From: an uncultured Ruminococcus sp.
Lineage (GTDB): Bacteria > Bacillota > Clostridia > Oscillospirales > CAG-272
NCBI GenBank assembly: GCA_902773455.1
Contig: CACYEW010000377.1
Location: forward strand, 1 to 7,373
Length of the DNA: 7,373 bases
Direction: 5' to 3'
Shown: positions 1 through 5,508 of the stretch, one piece after another
How positions within the stretch are numbered: position 1 is the first letter of the stretch
How the letters are laid out: every line of letters begins with the position of its first letter
Program-made: the position numbers and the translations under genes
The notes under the pieces: model-generated
The model's database searches: none
What the model saw: the letters and a program-made list of their open reading frames with translations, nothing else
Told to the model about the DNA's origin: nothing

Positions 1-10
1 ACATAACGAC

Positions 11-2254
11 ATGGCAAAAAAGAAGAAAACAGATATACAGACCGAAGTGATCGAGGCGGAAATAAAAGATCAGCTCATAGTCGACACGCTCGAAACGAAC
101 TATATGCCCTACGCGATGAGCGTTATACTCAGCCGCGCGATACCGGAGATAGACGGCTTCAAGCCGGCGCACAGAAAACTGCTCTATTCGATGTATAAAA
201 TGGGACTGCTCGAGGGCGACAGAGCAAAATCGGCAAGAGTCTGCGGCGAAACGATGAAGCTCAATCCGCACGGCGACTCGTCGATATACGAAACGCTCGT
301 ACGTCTCACCCGCGCAAACGAGGCGCTCCTGCATCCGTTCATAGATTCCAAGGGAAGCTTCGGCAAGCAGTACAGCAGAGATACGGCGCCCGCCGCCTCC
401 CGTTATACCGAATGCAAGCTCGCGCCGATATGCCGCGAGATACTCGGAGGTATAAACAAAAACGCCGTCGATATGGTAGACAACTACGACGGCACGATGA
501 AAGAACCGGCGCTCATGCCGACGGCGTTTCCGAACATACTCGTCGCCGCCAATACGGGTATAGCCGTCGGTATGGCGACGAATATATGCTCGTTCAACCT
601 CGCGGAGGTCTGCGACGGCACGACGGAGCTTATAAAAAACCCGAAGACCACGCCCGACAGAATGCTCGATATAATAAAAGGCCCCGATTTCCCGCTCGGA
701 GCGCAGCTCGTGTTCGACCGCGACAAAATGAGAGCGATATACGAGACCGGCGTCGGATCGTTCACGCTCCGCTCGAAATACGCGTACGATAAAGAAAACA
801 ACTGTATCGACGTCACCGAGATACCGTATTCGACGTCTATAGAAAAGATAATCGAAGAGATCACGAAGGGTGTGACCGACGGCAAGATAAAAGAGCTCTC
901 GGACGTTCGCGACGAGACCGGCTTCGACGGCTTCCGCCTCACGATCGATCTCAAGCGCGGAGTCGATCCCGACAAGCTTATGACGAAGCTGTTCAAGCTC
1001 ACCTCGCTTCAGGATTCGTTTGCCTGCAACTTCAACATAATCGTCGATAAAAAGCCTGTCGTTCTCGGCGTGAACGGCATACTTCTCGAATGGATCAGAT
1101 TCAGGACAGGCTGCGTAAGGCGCGAGCTCGAATTCGATCTGAACGCCAAGCGCGACAAACTGCATCTGCTTCTCGGCCTCGGCAAGATACTGCTCGATAT
1201 CGACAAGGCGATAGCGATAGTCCGCGGTACCGAAAAGGAAGCCGACGTCGTGCCGAACCTGCAGAAAGCTTTCGACTTGACCGAGATCCAGGCGGAATAC
1301 GTGGCCGAAATAAAACTGCGTTATCTCAACAGAGAATATATACTCAACAGAGTCAAAGAGATATCGTCTCTGCAGGCCGAAATAAAGGATATCGAAGACA
1401 CGATAAAAAGCGACAGACGCGTCAAAGATATCATCGTTAAACAGCTTGCCGAGATCAAAAAGAAGTACGGTATCCCGAGAAAGACGGAAATACTCTACGA
1501 TAATAACGATCTGCCCGAATACAAGCCCGAGGAGGATATAGAAAACTTCAACCTCACGGCGGTGTTCACAAAGCACGGCTTCTTCAAAAAAATACCGCTC
1601 ACGTCGCTCCGCTCGGGCGAGAACCACCTGCTGAAGGACGAGGATTATATAGTCTGCCGCGAAACGTCGGACAATCTGAAATCGGTCATATTCGTTTCCG
1701 ACAAAGGTCAGATATACAGAGCGCGCCTCTGCGATTTCAAATCGTGCAAAGCTTCCGATCTCGGCGATTACATCCCCGCCAAGCTCGGCTTCGACGAGGG
1801 CGAAAAAGCGGTCTATATGAAGATCGTTGATAATTACGACGACAAGCACAATATGATCTATATCTTCGAAAACGGCAAGGGCGTCAAGATACCGATGAGC
1901 GCGTACGAAACGAAAGGCAACCGTAAAAAGCTGACCGGAGCCTATTCGACGAAATCGCCTCTCGTCGCCGCGTTTTACGAAACGGAACCGTTCAATATCG
2001 CGATGATATCCGACGCGAAACGCGCGATACTGTTCTCGACAAAGCTGATCCCCGTCAAGCCGACGAGAACGGCGGGCGGCGTAACGCTCTTCACGCTGAA
2101 AAAGGATCAGAAGATCGTTTCGGCTTTCCGCGAAGCGGACGCTCCTTACGACAACATTCAGAAATACAGAAAAATAAAGCTCCCCGCGCCCGGGGCGCTG
2201 CTTGACGAGTTCGACATAAACGCACAGCAGATAAGGATTGATTTTAAGGATTGA
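11..2254 (+). CDS. DNA topoisomerase IV-like (ATP-hydrolysing) subunit A
   Basis: This is the 747-residue breakage-reunion subunit of a type IIA topoisomerase, which with an ATPase B subunit (not in the window) passes one duplex through another to decatenate or relax DNA. The catalytic Tyr is Y132, in RYTE after R131. The quinolone-pocket region reads NPHGDSSIYE (residues 85-94), with Ser90 and Glu94 at the positions of E. coli GyrA S83 and D87, so it looks like the sensitive type. VDNYDGT lies at 156-162. The DNA-bending Ile of GIAVGMATNI is I184. The coiled-coil gate region spans about 380-490. The C-terminal part (about 512-747) shows at least four beta-pinwheel blades, starting near 515, 559, 615 and 663. 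No GyrA box (QRRGGKG type) is present and the protein is shorter than usual GyrA, which favours a ParC-like role. I give no symbol because this Clostridial branch is divergent: it has SRDTAPAAS before RYTE where GyrA has a GD.AAAM-like stretch. The ATG at 11 has no ribosome binding site in the 10 nt visible. A TAA at 4-6 could be the stop of an upstream gene, giving translational coupling. The family call is firm; gyrase versus topoisomerase IV is inferred. Confidence 0.93.
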   Translation: MAKKKKTDIQTEVIEAEIKDQLIVDTLETNYMPYAMSVILSRAIPEIDGFKPAHRKLLYSMYKMGLLEGDRAKSARVCGETMKLNPHGDSSIYETLVRLTRANEALLHPFIDSKGSFGKQYSRDTAPAASRYTECKLAPICREILGGINKNAVDMVDNYDGTMKEPALMPTAFPNILVAANTGIAVGMATNICSFNLAEVCDGTTELIKNPKTTPDRMLDIIKGPDFPLGAQLVFDRDKMRAIYETGVGSFTLRSKYAYDKENNCIDVTEIPYSTSIEKIIEEITKGVTDGKIKELSDVRDETGFDGFRLTIDLKRGVDPDKLMTKLFKLTSLQDSFACNFNIIVDKKPVVLGVNGILLEWIRFRTGCVRRELEFDLNAKRDKLHLLLGLGKILLDIDKAIAIVRGTEKEADVVPNLQKAFDLTEIQAEYVAEIKLRYLNREYILNRVKEISSLQAEIKDIEDTIKSDRRVKDIIVKQLAEIKKKYGIPRKTEILYDNNDLPEYKPEEDIENFNLTAVFTKHGFFKKIPLTSLRSGENHLLKDEDYIVCRETSDNLKSVIFVSDKGQIYRARLCDFKSCKASDLGDYIPAKLGFDEGEKAVYMKIVDNYDDKHNMIYIFENGKGVKIPMSAYETKGNRKKLTGAYSTKSPLVAAFYETEPFNIAMISDAKRAILFSTKLIPVKPTRTAGGVTLFTLKKDQKIVSAFREADAPYDNIQKYRKIKLPAPGALLDEFDINAQQIRIDFKD
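2246..2250 (+). promoter_or_regulatory. Ribosome binding site AAGGA deciding the start of the secreted protein gene
   Basis: AAGGA lies 6 nt before the ATG at 2257 and inside the last codons of the topoisomerase gene. An in-frame TTG at 2251 directly abuts this site and cannot use it, so ATG 2257 is the supported start. Confidence 0.7.
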
Positions 2255-2256
2255 TT

Positions 2257-2850
2257 ATGAAAAACAAGATCACGACCATCAAAAAAGCGGCATCGGCGGT
2301 ATTTATGCTCGTTTTGTTCCTTTCGTTTTTCGTGTCGGCTACCGACGACGCGTACGTGACCGAAAACGATCCTCTCGTTTCGCTTTCGTATATCGAAAAC
2401 GTACTCACGCCGTCGATAAAAAGCTACGTCGACGGCAAGGTCTCAAACGTCACCGCGGACGAAGTCGCACAGGCTCTCGTAAACGACCAGAGCTTCAAAG
2501 ACTACGTTTCACAGGTGGTGAAGGACGAGCTTAAAAACTATTCCTTCCCGTCTTCGGGTTCCGGTTCCGCCTCGGCGGAATTCCAAAGCCTGAATCTTTC
2601 CGCGGGACAGAAGATAACGGCGCTCGGCAAGTGCGAGCTGATACTTCAAACCGGAGCGGCGACGGTGTTCGGACCCGCTTCGTCCGGAGCCGTGAAGGAT
2701 ATTTCGGCAAACAAAACTCTCAATGCGGGATCTTCGCTTACCGTCGGCAATTACGTTGAGATATCGTATGCGAACGGTTCGGGTATAGCCGTGATCCAAA
2801 ACGGCACGGCTCTGTTGATAAGGGGTGAATACACGGTTGCCGAACAGTAA
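2257..2850 (+). CDS. Secreted protein of an unnamed Firmicute family (NDPLVSLSY type)
   Basis: This 197-residue protein has no assigned function. Residues 1-28 form a signal peptide: a basic start (MKNKITTIKK), a hydrophobic core AVFMLVLFLSFF, and a likely signal peptidase I site after VSA28. The mature part opens with NDPLVSLSYIEN (37-48). I recognise this block from conserved hypothetical exported proteins of Clostridia and Paenibacillus-like Firmicutes. A helical stretch (about 50-95) follows, then a Ser/Gly-rich linker (FPSSGSGSASA, 97-107). The C-terminal domain (about 109-197) is beta-rich, with alternating hydrophobic residues and Gly turns (LSAGQKI, LILQTGAATV, LIRGEYTV). There is one Cys (C126), no membrane anchor after the signal and no catalytic motif I can identify. 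The gene starts 2 nt after the topoisomerase stop and its end overlaps the SpoIID-domain gene, so co-translation with that wall enzyme is likely. That suggests a partner or structural role in the envelope, which is inference. The family resemblance is from memory, not a search. Confidence 0.85.
   Translation: MKNKITTIKKAASAVFMLVLFLSFFVSATDDAYVTENDPLVSLSYIENVLTPSIKSYVDGKVSNVTADEVAQALVNDQSFKDYVSQVVKDELKNYSFPSSGSGSASAEFQSLNLSAGQKITALGKCELILQTGAATVFGPASSGAVKDISANKTLNAGSSLTVGNYVEISYANGSGIAVIQNGTALLIRGEYTVAEQ
2820..2828 (+). promoter_or_regulatory. Ribosome binding site AAGGGGTGA for the SpoIID-domain gene
   Basis: GGGGTGA at 2822-2828 resembles the GAGGTGA used in front of the gene at 5509, with one G for A that still allows a wobble pair. 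It sits 8 nt before a TTG at 2837. The alternative start GTG at 2825 lies inside the motif itself and has no usable site upstream. Confidence 0.45.
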
Positions 2851-4885
2851 AAACAAGAATACGGGCGTTATAAAAAAGCGTCTCGTTTCGGCGTTGTGTC
2901 TGATACTCTGTACCGTTATGATCGTTACGGCGCCGGTTGCAGCGAGGGCGACGGATATGTCCGACGTGACGGAAGCGACGGAAGTGACCGACGTGACCGA
3001 TGCGACGGAGACGGCCGCGGAAACGGAGCCGGTGACGCCCGACGCCGGGCAGGAAACCGATACAGGCGAGGCGACCGGAACGGAAGAACCGCCGCCCGAA
3101 CCGCCGGAAGTGCCGGACGACGAGATACCGCCCTTCAACGAAGACGATTATCTTATGCGAGTCGGCGTGTATTTCCGCGACGACGCGCGCGACAGCCACG
3201 AGGTCAAGGAGCATAACGGCACCAAAGGCTTCGAGCTGTATCAGACGACCGTAGACAATGAATTTCATCATATCTGGACGCTTGACAAAAACGACGTGTC
3301 CGTATGCGAAGGCGGAAACCTCCGCAAATACGTCACGTCTTCGTCGTCGCAGCAATGGTATTATTACGCCTCGTCGTCGAATATCGTCGCCGGCGGATAC
3401 CATTTGCAGCTCGACTGCGCGTTCATATCGCAGACGCGTACGCTTGAATTCATCACCGAAAACAAACCGACCGCGGATAAACTCGGCCTGACCATATACC
3501 CGGCTTATATAGACGGATATTACCGCGTCAGAGTCGGCGCATATACATCTTCTTCCGCCGCGGAGTCGGATCTGAATACCGTTTCCGAAGCTTTCGGAAG
3601 GGAATGCTCTGTAACGAGACCGACCTCCACCTGCCTGACCGTGATCGACTATTTCACGGCTGATGTGTATTTTGATTTCGATATGTCGGAAGAGAAATAC
3701 GGTCTCGGTCTTATGACGGTGAAGGAGCAGGACAAAGAAGTATATGTAAAAACCCAGAGAGGTTACTATTTCGACGGCATTCTCGAATTCAGAAGATACA
3801 AATCCTCGGACGTCGACGGCGTGACGATGATCTACATCGGCGAGCTCGAACGGTACGTCGAATCGGTCGTGCCGTGGGAAATCTATTCCACGTGGCCGCT
3901 TGAAACGCTCAAAGCGTTCGCTGTAGCCGCAAGGACCTACGCCATATCGAGAAGCCACGAAAACGCAAAACACGCCGCTTATTACGCCGACGTGTGCGAC
4001 AGCAGCTGCTGCCAGGTCTGCCTCGGTTTGAGCCATTCTAACGCTACCGTCCACGCGGCGGTCATACAGACGGCGGGTCAGATACTTTTGTGCGACGGCG
4101 AACCGATAAAGTGTCAGTATACGGACCTCGGCGGCGGAAGTATGGCGGCGGGGCATGAGGTGTGGAATCAGGCGGCGCTCAAATATCTCGTGGGACAGAT
4201 GACCCCGTGGGAAGATCTCGAGGCGAACAGGTACGGGCATTGGGAGTTCACCGCAACTCCGACGGAGCTTCTCGCTCAGCTTCGCGCCGCGGGTTACACC
4301 ACGCTTAAAAACGCCGTAAAATCAGTCAAGATCAACCGCCTCTGCACCGATTCCACGTACGTCTATTCGGTAACCGTGACGGATACGAGCGGTACGAGCG
4401 TTACGATCAACCGCGCGAGAAACGTAAAACTCGCGTTTTCGGATTATACCAACTGCGCCAATTTCGTGATACTTCATAACGGCGTAATAGAAAACGGCAA
4501 ACCCGGAGGGATTGACTCCGTATCGGGCTTGCGCGTTATGACCGAAAACGGTATAAAAATAATAAAAAACGAAACGGATATATCCGTCATGACTGCCGAA
4601 GGGCTCAAATCGGCTTATCTGCCCGAGAGGCTTATCGTAAAAACGAAAACGTCGATGCTTACCTGCGACGTCGTAGCCGAAACGCTCGATTTCGTCGGAA
4701 GCACCGTACCAAGCGGAGCGTCTTCTTCCGATTTCGTATTCATCGGCTCCGGCCACGGTCACGGCGTCGGTGCGAGCCAGTGGGGCTGTAAAGACCTCGC
4801 AAATCTCGGCTATAGCGCAGAGCAGATACTCGCGATCTATTATCCTCATACCGATCTCGTGGATTACAGAGAGTACGTCAGATAA
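2837..4885 (+). CDS. Secreted SPOR/SpoIID-LytB domain protein (putative lytic transglycosylase)
   Basis: This 682-residue exported wall protein probably binds and cleaves denuded glycan strands, as SpoIID does in spore engulfment. An alternative GTG start at 2825 adds four residues; TTG 2837 is preferred because of the ribosome binding site at 2820-2828. Residues 14-38 are a signal peptide ending ARA|TD. Residues 40-104 are an acidic Thr/Pro-rich linker containing (D/E)(V/A)T repeats. A SPOR-like segment YRVRVGAYTSSSAAE lies at about 229-243, and a weaker related stretch MRVGVYF is at 107-113. The SpoIID domain covers about 327-682. It shows ELERYVESVVPWEI with the presumed catalytic Glu at E348, WPLETLKAFAVAARTYA, the Cys motif DVCDSSCCQVC (385-395), YTDLGGGS (428-435), VW...PWE, and the closing GHGHGVGASQWG followed by AEQILAIYYPHTDL. 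Length exceeds B. subtilis SpoIID (about 340 residues) because of the linker and N-terminal domains. The mature part has 14 Cys, unusually many for a secreted Firmicute protein. It is last in the topoisomerase operon. A sporulation role is possible, but vegetative wall turnover is equally open, so no symbol is given. Confidence 0.9.
   Translation: MPNSKNKNTGVIKKRLVSALCLILCTVMIVTAPVAARATDMSDVTEATEVTDVTDATETAAETEPVTPDAGQETDTGEATGTEEPPPEPPEVPDDEIPPFNEDDYLMRVGVYFRDDARDSHEVKEHNGTKGFELYQTTVDNEFHHIWTLDKNDVSVCEGGNLRKYVTSSSSQQWYYYASSSNIVAGGYHLQLDCAFISQTRTLEFITENKPTADKLGLTIYPAYIDGYYRVRVGAYTSSSAAESDLNTVSEAFGRECSVTRPTSTCLTVIDYFTADVYFDFDMSEEKYGLGLMTVKEQDKEVYVKTQRGYYFDGILEFRRYKSSDVDGVTMIYIGELERYVESVVPWEIYSTWPLETLKAFAVAARTYAISRSHENAKHAAYYADVCDSSCCQVCLGLSHSNATVHAAVIQTAGQILLCDGEPIKCQYTDLGGGSMAAGHEVWNQAALKYLVGQMTPWEDLEANRYGHWEFTATPTELLAQLRAAGYTTLKNAVKSVKINRLCTDSTYVYSVTVTDTSGTSVTINRARNVKLAFSDYTNCANFVILHNGVIENGKPGGIDSVSGLRVMTENGIKIIKNETDISVMTAEGLKSAYLPERLIVKTKTSMLTCDVVAETLDFVGSTVPSGASSSDFVFIGSGHGHGVGASQWGCKDLANLGYSAEQILAIYYPHTDLVDYREYVR
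2963..3007 (+). repeat. Five 9-bp tandem units coding (D/E)(V/A)T tripeptides
   Basis: Five consecutive imperfect 9-nt units (GACGTGACG, GAAGCGACG, GAAGTGACC, GACGTGACC, GATGCGACG) encode DVT-EAT-EVT-DVT-DAT just after the signal peptide of the SpoIID-domain protein. They start a low-complexity acidic Thr/Pro linker that probably spaces the enzyme from the membrane or within the wall. Such short in-frame repeats can change in number by slippage. Confidence 0.8.
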
Positions 4886-4900
4886 AGCCGCGAACGGCAG

Positions 4901-4931
4901 CCGGCAGCTATTTTCCGAAATAAGCTACCGG
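4901..4931. terminator. Hairpin in the convergent gene junction, candidate terminator
   Basis: CCGGCAGCT (4901-4909) plus ATTT (4910-4913) pairs with AAAT (4918-4921) and AGCTACCGG (4923-4931) around a TCCG loop. One A is bulged (4922) and there is one imperfect pair, C-A on the plus transcript and a G-U wobble on the minus transcript. It begins 15 nt after the SpoIID-domain stop and contains the last codons and stop of the Nudix gene. The plus strand continues GAATTTCTC, only a weak U-tract, and the minus strand has none, so classical intrinsic termination is uncertain. The structure is seen; the terminator role is inferred from its position. Confidence 0.45.
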
Positions 4932-5384
4932 GAATTTCTCATCGTTCGTTTTACTGTATTTTTCGTAAGATTCAAAAATATTATCGTCAAGAAACAACGG
5001 CAGATAATCTTCGATACGGTTATCTGTCTTTCTTTTTTTCAGCTCTTCTATATCGACGAAGAAGTTTTCGCCCTCTTCCGTTCCGGGCTTCAGCTCGCCC
5101 TCATACTTGTCGGTTTTATACAGCATGACTATATAGCGCGAACCGTCTTCGGCGCACTCCCAGTTTATCACTCCGCAAAACCGCAGATCGCGTACGCGAA
5201 GCCCCGTCTCCTCGTACGCCTCGCGTACGGCGCTTTCATAAAAGCTCTCGTTCTTTTCAACGTGACCGCCGGGAAAGGATATGCCCTTCCAGGAAAGCCG
5301 TCTGTTCAGCACAACGACTTTTTTCGTCTGCGGATCCTGTATCATTATCATATTCGTGACTTCCGCCGTGATTTCTCTGCCCAT
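4908..5384 (-). CDS. Nudix hydrolase, MutT/NUDT1-like (possible 8-oxo-dGTP diphosphatase)
   Basis: This 158-residue cytoplasmic enzyme should hydrolyse a nucleoside diphosphate linked to another group, using a divalent metal. The Nudix box is complete and canonical: G40, E46, R54-E55, E58-E59, G61 and L62 in GX5EX7REUXEEXGU spacing. The block WKGISFPGGHVEKNES (32-47) and the later GSRYIVMLYKTDKYEGEL (81-98) resemble Firmicute MutT/NUDT1-type proteins annotated as 8-oxo-dGTP diphosphatase. Nudix substrates are hard to predict, so an ADP-sugar or other nucleotide is not excluded. The ATG at 5384 is preceded by GGGAGG at 6 nt and by a strong promoter at 5412-5440. The gene is probably monocistronic. 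It runs tail to tail with the SpoIID-domain gene (22 nt apart) and head to head with the ADP-ribosylglycohydrolase-family gene. There is no signal peptide or membrane segment. Confidence 0.92.
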   Translation of the reverse strand: MGREITAEVTNMIMIQDPQTKKVVVLNRRLSWKGISFPGGHVEKNESFYESAVREAYEETGLRVRDLRFCGVINWECAEDGSRYIVMLYKTDKYEGELKPGTEEGENFFVDIEELKKRKTDNRIEDYLPLFLDDNIFESYEKYSKTNDEKFPVAYFGK

Positions 5385-5390
5385 GATATA

Positions 5391-5396
5391 CCTCCC
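5391..5396 (-). promoter_or_regulatory. Ribosome binding site GGGAGG of the Nudix gene
   Basis: On the minus strand GGGAGG lies 6 nt before the ATG at 5384, which fixes the Nudix start. Confidence 0.85.
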
Positions 5397-5411
5397 GATA
5401 AATTCGGAAAC

Positions 5412-5440
5412 AGTATATCATATTTTTCGGTATATTTCAA
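5412..5440 (-). promoter_or_regulatory. Sigma-A type promoter of the Nudix gene
   Basis: Read on the minus strand, TTGAAA (5440-5435) is followed after exactly 17 nt by TATACT (5417-5412). Each hexamer matches consensus in five of six positions. Transcription should start near 5405, giving a short leader of about 20 nt before the ATG. Confidence 0.75.
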
Positions 5441-5449
5441 GTAAAAGTA

Positions 5450-5478
5450 TTGATTTTCGCCGTTATTTAAGTTATAAT
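5450..5478 (+). promoter_or_regulatory. Sigma-A type promoter of the ADP-ribosylglycohydrolase-family gene
   Basis: TTGATT (5450-5455) and a perfect TATAAT (5473-5478) are separated by exactly 17 nt. The predicted start near 5485 leaves a leader of about 24 nt, too short for a riboswitch. The -35 box is 9 nt from the -35 box of the divergent Nudix promoter. Confidence 0.75.
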
Positions 5479-5495
5479 ATTGATATAAAATTAAT

Positions 5496-5502
5496 GAGGT
5501 GA
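5496..5502 (+). promoter_or_regulatory. Ribosome binding site GAGGTGA
   Basis: GAGGTGA is fully complementary to the 16S anti-Shine-Dalgarno end and lies 6 nt before ATG 5509, fixing that start. Confidence 0.85.
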
Positions 5503-5508
5503 ACGGTT

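Noticed and set aside
1..10. TAA at 4-6 as the stop of an upstream gene such as the topoisomerase B subunit
   Set aside because: Only three bases precede it, so the frame and identity cannot be established.
412..792. A 126-codon plus-strand frame inside the topoisomerase gene
   Set aside because: Arg-rich out-of-frame shadow of a well-conserved gene.
2182..2198. GC-rich inverted repeat (CCCCG/CGGGG and GCGCC/GGCGC) near the 3' end of the topoisomerase gene
   Set aside because: It lies in coding sequence, has two competing short stems and no U-tract; it is explained by Pro-Ala-Pro-Gly-Ala codons.
2251..2256. TTG at 2251 as start of the secreted protein
   Set aside because: It abuts the ribosome binding site with no spacing; ATG 2257 is 6 nt away from it.
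2738..4240. A 500-codon open frame on the minus strand opposite the SpoIID-domain gene
   Set aside because: Its codons are in exact register with the sense codons, so it is open only because the real gene lacks TTA, CTA and TCA. The peptide is Arg-rich, has no recognisable domain and lacks its own initiation signals.
4887..4898. Four-pair stem GCCG-CGAA-CGGC right after the SpoIID-domain stop
   Set aside because: Too short and without a good U-tract on either strand; the longer hairpin at 4901-4931 is the better candidate.
4770..5444. A 224-codon plus-strand frame opposite the Nudix gene
   Set aside because: The minus frame has a perfect Nudix box, ribosome binding site and promoter. The plus frame begins inside the SpoIID-domain gene and runs across the convergent junction with no domain.
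5472..5488. TTATA/TATAA inverted repeat over the -10 region as a possible operator
   Set aside because: Five-base AT-only arms in an AT-rich promoter are expected by chance.
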